Source: Arthrinium phaeospermum (Eukaryota > Ascomycota > Sordariomycetes > Amphisphaeriales > Apiosporaceae). Taken from it: DNA of 64,000 bases. Made by a program: the position numbers and the translations under genes. This document shows positions 11,314 to 23,101 of the stretch, in pieces. Within the stretch, counting starts at the first letter, position 1. Each line of letters starts with the position of its first letter. The notes below the pieces were generated by a model. That model saw nothing but the letters and a program-made list of their open reading frames with translations. It ran no database searches and was not told the origin of the DNA. Location: positions 2,604,001 to 2,668,000 of the forward strand of contig QYRS01000002.1 in NCBI GenBank assembly GCA_006503535.1, written 5' to 3'.

Positions 11314-12491
11314 TTAGGTCATGATGACATCCTCTGGTAAGTGATCATCGCCGTCGAGGTTGAGGTCGATTCGTGCAGGAATATCTTTCTTGGTTTCCTT
11401 GCGCACTGTATCTTCACCCCAGGCTCGCATCTGTACCAGATCTCTTATTGCGGCGTCTCTCCGCCATACCTGACGATCGAGTATTGCTTTGTTGACTTTG
11501 TCAGCTACGTCGCGGCGCAAGTCGGGCTTAAGCAAGACAGCTATCGACGGATCCAGTGTATCATGCTTAAACACAAGCAGTGACATCGTCTCTTCGAGAT
11601 CTCTCATAAACTTTTCGTTCGTGGGCGCTCGAGGGCCGAGATGCTCAGTCGCAAAGTCGAGGGCCGGTTGGATGTCGCCTCCCGGCGCCGCGTGACAGGT
11701 GCGAATGAGTTCCACTAGTTGCAACCGAAGAAGCGCGAAATGCAGAGATTGGTCGATATCCAAGATCTGTTCGGTTGTTGTTAGAGACCGATACGTCATG
11801 GCAGGTAATGGCAATTGAAGAAAAACGTAGTGAAGTGCTCATGCAAAAGTGGTTGTTTCTCACCATCGACCCGAAGATCATAAGAGTGGTGCATGTTAAA
11901 CTCGTGTTCTAATCATAGCAGGGGTAATAGAAGGATGATTGAGGAAAGTTGATCGACATACCTCCGGATCAAGATCATTGAGCGCTTCAATAGCTGTTTG
12001 CACATCACCTTGGTGTATCGAATGCTGTATCTGCTGCCTTGCAACGATGGAAGCATGGTCCTGTTGTGGTTTCAATCGGGCTTCTTTCGAGAACTTCTTG
12101 GCAGCATTGGAATAGCCAGCCATTGTGAGGTAATCGAGGATCAGAGCATTGATTTCACTAGAGAAGCTAGGTCAGCCAGGGTTCTGGGACATTTTAGGCT
12201 TCATAGAAGAGGGTGGGAGCTTGTTGTATCAGAAATATCAAAGATAAGTTTCTCCGCATTATTTTTCAGAGAGATTCCCATTGAAATAATTGACATCATA
12301 ACAAGCGCAGCACGAGGGCGGCGAGGGGCGGGATCAACTTACTCTTTGGGCACCTGGACCTCCTCGACCTGCCGCGTGAAATCATGTTTCATGGGCGTGG
12401 CCGTGGAAGTTGAGGAGGTCATCCTGCGATCCAGTAGATCTTTGGTGTAACGAAGCTGTTCCTCGAATTCGCGGACAAATGGCGAGGACAT
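11314..12491 (-). CDS. GID8: Gid8-like LisH/CTLH/CRA subunit of the GID (CTLH) ubiquitin ligase
   Basis: Three exons, 12491-12343, 12157-11962 and 11766-11314, give 265 residues. The LisH motif is at about 50-82 (EINALILDYLTMAGYSNAAK). A CTLH region follows (RQQIQHSIHQGDVQTAIEAL), then a CRA domain (FALLRLQLVELIRTC to the C-terminus). This order and length match Gid8/TWA1, the scaffold subunit of the GID E3 complex, which in yeast degrades gluconeogenic enzymes when glucose returns. Splice junctions are GTAAGT/CTAG and GTATGT/ACAG and the phases agree. The related RanBPM-type subunits have an additional SPRY domain, which is missing here, so Gid8 is the better assignment. Confidence 0.9.
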
Positions 12492-13995
12492 AACCTGCCG
12501 ACCTGGACGTGACTAGCTTTGATGCGATTACGTACGTAGGTAGATGCAGTTGGCGACAAGCAGGATCATGAGAGCGCTGCTCTTCAATGCTTGTTGCCGG
12601 TATGGGAAGGAAAAGAGAAGGGAAAAGCTGAGGTCTAGAGAGGAAGAGACTTCAAGTAGGCGTCGGTGGGTATGTAACTGGCAAAGTTGAGAGCAAGCAG
12701 CAGACTTGGGTTGGGTACTACATGTAGGCACTTGAAGCTTTAGCTCCGACGGCTGACGCAGCCACTGTGCCGGATGCTTCCGCCTGGCACAAGCTGGGAA
12801 AAGCTGGATCACGCCTGATTGAATAAGCATACATACACGGGTGGGTGCACTGTATGGAAACCGTCAATATCGAATGAAGATCGAATCACCTCGATGTACG
12901 TGTTCAATGTCAATTATCAGGTAGATAAGATAGGTTTCGAGTACGGCAATCAACTTGAACCGTACGGTGCCTCTCATTCGGTGCGTTGTCGACGTCAGAT
13001 GCCTGGACTTATTACATCAAGCACGAAGGTCCTGCCCGTCCCCCTTCTCAATGTAGGTACTTTACGCACCTCACCCTCGTCCTTGAGCCGCAGGAAATCC
13101 AACTAGCATTGAGATTTGGGGAAATGAGTATGCACATTATGTATATATCAGAATATAAAATGCCTAGGAGGAACAGGTTGGACTTTGTAAAAACTGAACA
13201 GACTTTGGCATTCCCCGGCCAGGAAAGAAAACCCTGTAAGGTCTGGAGTAAGGTCTGGACTGTGTTCCCTCTATTTGGCACTTTAATAAGTAATAATGAT
13301 TGTGAATATGTATTGGTCACATTGAGTAAGATGTAGGTAGGTAGTGTCCCCTAATACCCACCTGCAAAGTCAAGTCGAGTCTGAACGGGCGGAGGAGCGA
13401 GGGAGCTGCAGGCTGCATGGCGGCCAGGCGGCCAGGCGGCGCTGTACCGCTATCACTCACTTATCAGCAAGCACAGAATTCTGCTCAAGCCTCCCACCCA
13501 GTGCAAGCCAAGTCCGACCAATTAGGAAAGGGCAGTGTCCACACTAAGCATGTTTTCCTGACTTGCACATGCTCCGGTACGCATTTCATTCGCTTCCCTT
13601 GCACTTATAGAACAGTCAACCGGCCCTTCGTTATTTGTTTACTCGCCTATCTGACTCTAAAGGCCTCCTCAGTCAGACAATGCATGCATCGTTTCTTATA
13701 TAGACTTCCCTGCCCTTTTTACGCTGTCTCTTGGCCCTGGCCCACAGCTTCCAGCTCTCGTTTTCGCATAGCTGGTTAGAAACGACAGCGGGCAAAGCAG
13801 GTCACACGACACCGAGCTGTATGCGCTTGGGTTAGGAGCGTCAGCTTGTATGCAGGCACACACCCCCATGCTACATTGCCCCTCAGCTTCGCCCTACCGA
13901 GCCAAGAAACAGTAATTATATTGTTGTCGTCTAGTCGCTATCAAACCCCCGAACTAGACAAATTTCATATTCGATCTAGGTAACAAAGAGCCGGA
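12492..13995. other. Intergenic region between GID8 and uridine kinase (divergent)
   Basis: Holds the presumed promoters of both flanking genes. A short imperfect GGCGGCCAG repeat lies near 13419-13440. No coding content was recognised in the short frames. Confidence 0.55.
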
Positions 13996-15979
13996 ATGAA
14001 CTCCGGTATGGGCCTGTCACCGATCATCCCAGATCACCGCGATGGCGATGACACTATTGCCAAGCGGGCTCACTACTCCCCGCCCTGGGCAGACGTGAGC
14101 ATCATTGGCGTGGCAGGAAGTTCAGGTTCTGGAAAGACCACACTTTCACATGCCATCGTCAATAAGTTAAATCTGCCATGGGTCGTCATCATGTCCATGG
14201 TGAGTAATCTGCAAAATCATGAAATCGGCCGGCTTACTGACTTACTGCCAGGACTCTTTTTACAAACCACTCGACCCGGAGTCCTCGAAAAAGGCCTTCC
14301 GGAATGAGTACGATTTTGATGCTCCAGAGGTCGGGGTTTCCTGATGATTGCTGCGTTATGGCATGTGCTGATAAGGGGCGTCTCAGGCCATTGACTTCGA
14401 CGAGCTGGTCAGCTGTCTCAGGGACCTCAAAGCAGGGTAAGCAGCCAGCCTCCTCTTGGTCTAGAATAGGCCACCTAGTACCAGACCCCCTACGGTTCAG
14501 CTGCTTACAGGTGAACAGCAAGCGTACCCAGATCCCGAACTATTCGTTTGAGAAACATGCCCGCCTGGAGAACAGTACCGTCATCTATTCTCCACATGTT
14601 CTTATCCTAGAAGGGATTTTTGCTCTTCATGACCCCCGTGTTCTCGATCTTATGGATATGAGAGTGAGTATACATTTCACCTCATGTAATGCAATGCGAC
14701 TTCAGCTAAACGACCTCTAGATCTATTGCGAGGCAGATGCCGACACCTGCCTCTCAAGACGGAGTAAGTCAACCTTGATCAATCAAAGAAGCGACCATAT
14801 GTTGATACAATCATTGCAGTAATCCGTGATGTGCGGGACCGAGGACGTGATGTGGAGGGGTGCATCAAGCAATGGTTTGCTTTCGTGAAGCCAAACTTCG
14901 AGAATGTAAGAGGACAACCAAGTTGACTGCCTCCCCAAATATATGCTAATTATTGTATAGTACGTGCAACCCCAGAAAAATGTAGCAGGTAAGGTTGACC
15001 AGATTTCTGCCACAATGCTGTGCAGTTTCCGGGTTCCTGTTTTCCGCAACCATCACGCGACTCTCTGATTTCAACTGACCATTATTCCATCAAAGACATC
15101 ATCGTACCGCGTGGTATTGAGAACAGGGTGGCCATGAGTAGGTGACTTCTTAACCCAAGTTACATAATTGAATCTGACAAGTGCAGGCATGGTGACCCAG
15201 TACATCGAAAGACAGTTGCTTGAAAAGTCTACACGCCATCGAGCTGCCCTGAAGAGCCTCGAGCGTGGTTATGATAGTGAACCACTTTCAGAACGGGTTC
15301 TGGTCCTCCAACAGACGCCACAACTCCGAGGAATGAACACAATCATCCAGGATATCGACACATCGAGCGAGGATTTCGTCTTCTATTTCGATAGACTGTC
15401 TTGCCTGTTGTTAGAACTGTATGTACAGCTACCACAAGACCCATAGCGTTGAATCTCTGTCCACATCATATCAGTATGCTAACCGGCCAACGCAGCGCCC
15501 TCAATAATGCGCAGTTCAAAGAACATGTCGTTGAGACACCACAAGGACATGCCTATCAGGGGTTGACCGGGAAGGGTGAGGTGAGCGCAGTGGTCGTGCT
15601 GCGGGGCGGCGCAACGTTTGAAGCTGGCCTGAGGCGAATCATCCCCGACTGCAGAACCGGCCGCGTACTTATCCAGTCGGACATGCGAACCGGCGAACCC
15701 GAATTGCATTACCTGAAGCTGCCTCAGAACATCAATGAGCATGACACGGTGCTTCTTCTTGACGCTCAAATGTCGAGTGGAGGTTCCGCTCTCATGGCCG
15801 TCCAAGTTCTGGTGGACCACGGCGTACCACAGAACCGGATTGTTTTTGTCACCTACTCAGCAGGGAGGGTAGGCGTCCACAGACTGACCAAGGTCTTCCC
15901 CGAGGTCACTGTTGTGGTCGGCAGCATGGTGCCAGATTTTGAGGAGAGATGGGTCGAGAAGAGATACTTCAGGTGCTAA
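13996..15979 (+). CDS. URK1: Uridine kinase fused to uracil phosphoribosyltransferase-like domain
   Basis: Ten exons: 13996-14199, 14252-14329, 14387-14436, 14519-14663, 14721-14763, 14820-14905, 14961-14988, 15096-15137, 15187-15418 and 15475-15979, giving 470 residues with consistent phases. The kinase half has a P-loop (GVAGSSGSGKTT), DSFYKPL, NYDFDAPE-like YDFDAPEAIDFDEL, the IPNYSFEKH segment and the RDVRDRGRD lid. The second half is UPRT-like: ETPQGHAYQG, VVVLRGGATFEAGLRR, and the PRPP loop region LLLDAQMSSGGSA. The kinase phosphorylates uridine and cytidine in pyrimidine salvage. Whether the UPRT half is active in such fusions is uncertain. The intron after exon 2 starts GTCGGG, an unusual donor, and the exon 3/4 junction uses an AACAG acceptor seven bases past a nearer CAG; both are forced by the reading frame. 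Confidence 0.9.
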
Positions 15980-17090
15980 CTGAGAGATTATGGGTTTAGA
16001 TGGACATTAAGCTCTCTCTCTCTCTCTTTCTCTTTCTATATATACAATAAGCACTACCTGTATCATTCTGGCATAAGGATAATTCGGCGTGACTCATACA
16101 TATCCAGATAACATATTTGCATCTACAACTCGCTCTACTGGGTGGAGATAATGCCGCAAGAAGCCATCGGGAATTCGATTACTGGGACGGCGGGATTGCT
16201 GTGTTCACCATCATCAAGGTGGCTTGTTTCAAGGTATGGAATTATCTTTGGTATGTAGTTGGCTTGGATTAAAGAAGGTTCAGTAGTGAAGGCAATGAGA
16301 TAGGAGGATACCCGACCACTAATGCAATGGCGGTACTCTCATTAGGCCTACCGATCAGAACCGCATGAGTCACTTGCCCCATACCTTTGAGTCACCTTAT
16401 TAGGTTAGCTATTAAGTCTGTACGATCGTCGCACACAGTTGAATTGGAAATTGACCTGATGTTCCAGCCGTTAGGAACAAAGGAAAGGAACAATAAAGAA
16501 AGACTGGGTTTGGGCTGGGTCACCAATTTGGGCCACCCACCTCAGTGCTAGAAAAGAGGCCTAGCAGCCCCAAGCAGTACCAGAGTGAGAGGCCCGGCTG
16601 ACGTAAGGCACCCTAGACTCCACCTTTGAGGTGCTAGGCTAAATCGGTCCACGTGCATCCCCAAGCTTGGACAGTTCAGCAGTGTCAGCCATCCTCAAGC
16701 CTTCAATTTTGCGGATTGTAGACTCCAGCCGCAAAGAAGTCCCGACTTCTTACTTCTCCCCCAAGACCATTTTCCATTGAGGCGGCCCTGCTATTGTTTC
16801 CAGAGGAGCATCTATTCCTATTGTTGCAGGTCGCATCACTTGCGCGCCGCAATTTCCCTGGACTCCTCCCTCGCACCCGATTGCCCGATCCCGACACCGC
16901 GGACGAAGAGCGACGATTCCGGCACATCATTTACTTGCCACTCTGCTGTGGTGTTCCGACGACAACAAAACCGAAGACGTCGAATCCGCAGCAACCCACT
17001 TCTTGCGATTACCGACCTCCTACATAGGCGAACCGTTGTGTGCGATTGTGCATATTCCGACCCGACAAGACTCAGACCTTCCAGTCGTGG
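15980..17090. other. Intergenic region with a CT-rich microsatellite
   Basis: A TC-repeat tract (about 16012-16033) lies just after the uridine kinase stop. The rest holds the presumed promoter and 5' leader of the next gene; the short frames from 16700 on are without family resemblance. Confidence 0.55.
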
Positions 17091-20000
17091 ATGATGGCTA
17101 CTGAGGCCACCGCTGAGCAGCCCGTAGATGTCTCTGGAACTGATGCCACGCTTGTGAGTAATCTTTCCCGGATCTCTACCTTTTAACGTCCATGCCATCC
17201 TACAAATTTTGCGCTGCGTCTTGATGGGAAATCTCCGGGTCTTTCATTGCGTGCCATCGTGTACGCCGGATGCGCTCATTCATGCACTTGCCCCTCCTTC
17301 CGCGCAACATCTTGCCATGATCTTCACCACTGACTCGGCCCTGCTTTACCACAGACGCAGGAACTTTCGACCGACCCCGATTCTCAAAATGGCGGCTCCG
17401 GTGCTACGGCATCGTTAAATGGGCCCGCCCCTCAAGACGGGATAGAGAACAAACAGATTACCGACATTGTCGAATCATCTGGCAATTCGGCCGAAGTTAG
17501 CGTGAGCGGCTCAGACACAGAAGCATCGACGAACAAGGCAAACAAATCTGGCGATGACAAGGGCAATGGGCGGGCATCATCTGCCCCCAAGAAGCCCCAG
17601 AGTTTCAAAGCAGTTTCCGTCAACAAAACATTCTTGGGCTCAAAGGTAACAGCAAATGCAGCCTCGCGGCCTGAATCGGCGGCATCGTCCGCAACTGTCA
17701 CCCCAACAGGCACGCCGGGGATCAGTGCCTCCAAACTCAAGCTTGTCGCGAAGAACAGCTCAAATCTGGGTGGCTCAACGAAGACCTTGACCACAAATGG
17801 CAAATCTGGCGCAGCACCGGACCCATCTACAGTATGGAACCGGAACCGACGTAAGTACCCAACTCAACAGCTTTTGAATCTATTCCACGGTGGCTTATAC
17901 TTTTGCCTAGCTATACCCCCGCCTGATACGAAAAAGATGTCCGACGAAGAGCTTATGAGTAAGTATGGCATACACATGGCGAGTCGTTTGCGACCAGAGG
18001 ACGAGTCGGGTGGTCAGTCAAATTGGGCCGACATAGACGAGGACGACGACAGTTGGGCGACCCCTGAGACGATTACGTGGACGGACGGGACTAAGAGCTC
18101 TCTGGCCGCAACCGAGGAGCCGCCGGCGCGCATACCATCTCCAATCAAGGAATTTGCCCGACCGGAGAAGCCCAAATCACCAGCCCCGAGTATGGCCCCG
18201 CCGCCCTCTACGAATCCTCCGCCGGTCGCCAAGGCCTCGCCTTCCATCAAACCTGGACTACTCGCATCAGGCAAAGGTCTTATCCTCAAGGGGGCCCCAG
18301 AGAAGCCAACCTTGGTCGCTAAAAGTACTCCCCGATCATCAGAGGTCAAATCTCCTTGGGCTACACTGCCGCCAGTGGCAAAGGCTCCCCCTGTCATGGA
18401 ACTGCCACAGCACTCGCACGCTATGGGAAGAACTTATCCTCCCCGTGATGAGACCGTGATTAAAAACATGACACCACCGCCTACGAAGGAGATAGCTGCA
18501 GACGACTTCAGCAGGTCACCCTGGAAAGATGGCGGGGGCAACCGCGAACTATATAATTCACAATCCGGCAGATATGAGCCTGTTCATGACCGTAGAGGAT
18601 CCAGGGCTGAAACGATACGCCAACAGCCATCTTTACTTCATCGTTCACCGCATCATGAGACCCAAGGCCCCGCAGAACCGTCAGCGGCTTTCCAGACCAG
18701 CAGAACGACCGGCCAAGATGCCCCTCCGTACGGAAGGCGCCGGGGTTCGTCTAATGTGAGCGGCGGAAGCGGAAGCTTTGCAAACCGCTTCGGAAGACCC
18801 GCCGATGCTTTGTCACCAAGCGACATCATACACCACCACCCGCCGGCACCAGCTCCCGGCCCCGCGCCCGGTCCTTACGCGCCCGGAAACGTGCCACATG
18901 GTCAGCGAACTCATCCTTCGCCGAGCTGGCAAACCCGCCCGTCGCCAGTGCCACCGCATGCGGCGCCAGTCCCCGTACCACCCGCTGCAGAGACAGCTCC
19001 CCAACCCGTCCTTGTAGACGACGTCGAGTTGCAAAAGAAATTGATGCGCGAGCGACGCGAGTTGGCTATCAAGCGCAGGCAAGAGGAGGAAGCTCGTGAA
19101 GAGGCAGCCAAACAGGAACGAATTCGACTGAAGTTAGAAGCTATGGGCCCCGCACCGGAGCGCAAGAGTGCGAAGAAGGAGGAGCCAAAGGAAGGAACGG
19201 TCTCGATCCAGCCGCGCCAAGGTAGCTCGGCTTCGCATCAAACTGATGCTGCGCCAAACGATTCGAACGCACCAGCAAACGAAACGGCCAGGCCTTCCCC
19301 AATGAAGCAAGCTGCGCCAGATCGAAAAGGAAGCATACAGGTGAATGGGATCCAGCAAACGCCTGGTCACCAGCATGAAAGAGAGCATGGCCCTTCCAAC
19401 CGCTTGTCGGGATCTCAGGCATCAGGTACTTGGCCTGAAAATACGCAAGCTAATGACCGCTTACCCTCGTGGACTGGCGCCAGCCAAGCAGCGAAGAACG
19501 TATGGGGCGCTCCAGGCAATGACCGGACACTGGGCAATGGGACCTTTGATGCCGACCTTAACCATCTAGCGGACTCCCAGCCGACCCAACCTGCTAGTTT
19601 GGCCAACCGCCAGGCGCCCATCGGCCCTCCTCGTCCTGCACCTTCGGCACCGCAATCTCGTGTCGATGCCGCGCCGACGAAGCTAGCGCCGATTGGACCA
19701 CCCCAACCTCGTACAGGGCATGGCCAAACGCAAGGACCCGCTGGGCGACCTGTGTCGCAAAACCCTTGGATAAACGCAAACATCGAGGAAGATGACCGTA
19801 CCATTCGAAGGCAGGCTAATCAGCGCATGGAGGAGCAGATGCGAGATTTGGCCAACCGCGGAATCACCCTGGATGATGCCCAGCCCCCAGTCAAGGATAC
19901 ATGGCGTCCTGTGGCCCTCGGTGAGGATGGGAAACGGCTGACTGGCACAGCCGTAACGAAGATTCACGGAGATACAGCAACCAGGGCATCCTGGAGTGGT

Positions 20001-21134
20001 TCAAATCCTTACCATGATGCACCCTCCAACGATTATCGACAACACCCAGGGCCCAACAGTATGAGGCAGCCGCCTATTGGATCTGCAGGCCCCATTGCAC
20101 CTGGCCCCATCTCACAGCCTCGCGCCGGATCCCGCTTCTTCCCCAACTCTGGGCCTCGTGATCGAGACGACTACGCCGTGCAGTCAAGATCCAAATCGCC
20201 AACGCCTCCACCTCCTACCATGCATGGTCACCCTGCTTACGATGGCGATGCTGCTCGCCCACACGTATCTCTGCCGCCAGCCAGGCCGGTGGTGAAGCTG
20301 CCCCCTGTGTCCAGGGCCTCGGCCATTGTCCCTGTCCCGACCCCTATCGCCCCGCCAAAGCCTGCCTCGTTCGCTGCCGCATTGGCCGTGGGGACCGGAC
20401 CCCAACGCCATCCATCTTCGTCCGCTGCAGCTCAAACACACCGACCGGTCCAGTTTGGCACTCAAGAGAATTGGCAAGACAAGATTAATAATTTGATTGG
20501 TCGAAAACCTTCGTCTGCCGCTCGGCCGACGGTTGTGGATTCGTCGAGTAAATCAGCTTTCGACGCCCATGGTCACTACTCGGCTACAGTATCACTTCCA
20601 AATGCTTCCTCCGCAAGTTCCAGTATCCCCGAAGAAAGCGCGGTCACCAGTAAGGGCATGGCAGAGGACTGCTTTGACGAACAGGAAATGGGTTCTTTGC
20701 CCCCAGTCCATCTCCCGAAGCAGGCGCCCGATGCTCTGTGGAACCCTGTCGACCCCAACTGGCAGCCTCAGCCGCCTAGATTCCGTGTAGAGGCGACAGT
20801 CGCGGATAATCCGCGATATGTTTACGAGTACGTCAACAGCAAGCCGATGATCCGATTCAAAACACCAGGAATGGAAGAGGCAAAGTTCGTTCCAGCTCCT
20901 TTCAGTTCACGTACCAAGAGCAACCCTAGGCGTCAAGCTCTGCGCGGCGCACGAAGTTCTCGAGGTGGCACGCGAGGTGGAAGGGACGCCGCGGGCGACC
21001 ACAGCACTAGCACTCCGTCTGATCGCCTTGAGCGGCCCGAACGCCACGACCGTTCGTCGAACCGCAGTCGCGGCGGGTTCAGGGCACGGTCCGAAAACTG
21101 GACCAGACACTCCTCGGCAGCGCAGACTGCCTAA
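17091..21134 (+). CDS. Large disordered protein with Pro-rich regions, coiled coil and RGG-like tail
   Basis: Exons 17091-17153, 17355-17850 and 17911-21134 encode 1260 residues. I do not recognise a named family. Residues 1-185 are Ser/Thr/Ala-rich. After the second intron comes a short conserved-looking block (MSDEELMSKYGIHMASRL, then SNWADIDEDDDSWATPE). Then come long Pro/Ala/Ser-rich segments and a strongly charged helix around 557-600 (KKLMRERRELAIKRRQEE). Near the C-terminus is a second structured-looking block (NPRYVYEYVNSKPMIRFKTPG) and an Arg/Gly tail (RGARSSRGGTRGG). Such tails often bind RNA, so an mRNA-associated role is possible but inferred. Intron 2 (17851-17910) is exactly 60 nt with no in-frame stop, so retaining it would add 20 residues. 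The start is the first of two adjacent ATGs. Confidence 0.8.
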
Positions 21135-23101
21135 AACCTCACTCCAACAAGTCTTCCAAACCAAGACTAGACACGCGCTCTGCACCAATGACGATCCTTG
21201 CATCCGTGGCAAGGGTCTTCTGGCAGGTGCCTCACAAACTCCCCATGTAATAAAACTCACGAACTGGTGCACCCGAAGCTGCACCACCCCTCTCCATACA
21301 ACTCACTGTCATGGACGGAAAATTCTCCGTTTTTTCGACAGGGTGTACAAGTAATGCATTGTTTTGTGGCTGGTTTCTTTGCGCGGCCCTCTGAGCGAAA
21401 GCTACCCTCCTACGATGTCGGTTGCTTTACGAATCCCTTCTGACAGCTGAGCGACTTCCTCCTTATACTCTCTCTCCCCTTGATGAGGTGCCGGCCCCTT
21501 CTAGTTTGTCCTCTTCTGCGGCGCTTTTCTCGTCCCTGCACGGCCTGTATGGCCTGCGTATCGAGAATCGTGTCAGATTGGCCACTTCGAGTTGAAGGAG
21601 ACCGGTCGTCTGTTTTAAGCGTGTCGAGGGAATGATAATGGACAAGATGATATGTGGCTGGCGTCGGTGTTTCTTCAGGGGAACAGGAAGTGGTTTGCTG
21701 CGAGCATGACCAATTTTTCTGACGATGAATGATGGATTGGGAAGAATGTGGACCGGAAGTCCCGTGGGATTTACCAAGGGTGGGAATTCCCGTCTCTCGA
21801 AAGTCCCAAGGTCACGTTGTTCACAAACGGCCAGCGACTGGTTTCTTGTGGCGACCAAACATACATATTCGAGCTTTGCAGATGAATGATACGCGATGAC
21901 AACTACCTATTTCCGTTCTGTTGTCCTCTCTGACCTTGTTATTGATTGATGGAGTGCCTACCTAAACGTACTTTCCGAGTTTCGATCCTACAACGGATCT
22001 GCCACGGAAAGTAAAGTAAGACGGGCCATAAGCAATCTTTGGTATTGCCAGGTATACGTGTGTTGTTTGGTTTTTAGTAGATATTGTTGGCAACAGATAT
22101 CCCTTGGGAGTGAGTGCCTTGCATCCGAGTTTGACATCGACGTGGATCCTGTGGCCCGAGTCAGGCAGGCACAACAGGGCTTGTCGGATTAGCCACCCAA
22201 CAAAAACCAACTGGGAAGGAGGCATGGCTGCATGACTCGGGTGTCAGTTTTTCAATCGGGACAGCATGCCGGCCTGCCCTTGCTCGGGAGCCCTGAAGCC
22301 AGCGATGTTGCTCAATTTACCTGTTACAAGACTTTACTGCCACTTGGCGCGCATGTGCTATCCAGTGCCGGATTGAGGCCGAAATGAATGGTACTAGGAT
22401 GGAGCGATCTGGACGATGAGTTGCCCTATTATGGACTTATGGGTGTCGGAGTCGGACTGATTGTAACGATGGGCATTGAGCACGATTGACGATTGCCTAC
22501 CCACAACCCACTCACCACTCCTTGCACACCCACCTCCCACTATGGGAGCTAAGACCGGCGAGCCTTGGCAGATCCGCCTCACCCGCTAACCTTCTGGAAT
22601 CTTTGCAAACACCCCTGTTTTCTCCGTACTATGGAGGCGGCGCAGGCTGATACCGCATAGACCGCATTTGATTCTCCTTGCAGAATGCTACTGCGGGGCG
22701 CGGACCGGTCAAGTCCCTCCACATTCCCACCTTCCCAAACCACACCATCGTCTTTGGGCTCTAGGCTGCTGCTAGAGGTTGCACCACCGCCATCGCTTAC
22801 ATGGAGTGCAGTAGCAACGGCTGAAATTGGACGAGCTCACAGCACCGACGATACCAGTTGACAATTGCCGAAGGTGGACACGTCCGCCTCGGCAGGGGAA
22901 GAGAGGGGCGGCTGGCCACGAGGGGAATAGCTACAGTACACACGTACAAGTCACCAGGCCAGGGACGGGGCGATCAGCACCATATAGCGGCTGGCCGTCA
23001 TTCAAAAGAGGGCGGTGTCCCTGGTCGCCCGGATGAATCTTGTCCTGCCTCTGCTCCTATTCCCTACTATCCTCTCCTTCTTAGTCCCGGCCAACTCGAC
23101 C
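21135..23101. other. Intergenic region before the tannase gene
   Basis: About 2 kb with no supportable gene. It should hold the 3' end of the large disordered protein gene and the promoter of the tannase. Short frames on both strands look random. Confidence 0.55.

Noticed and set aside
23015..23101. Earlier start of the tannase (GTG at 23015 or ATG at 23033)
   Set aside because: GTG starts are not expected in fungal nuclear genes, and the ATG at 23033 would place another hydrophobic stretch before a complete signal peptide that begins at 23102.
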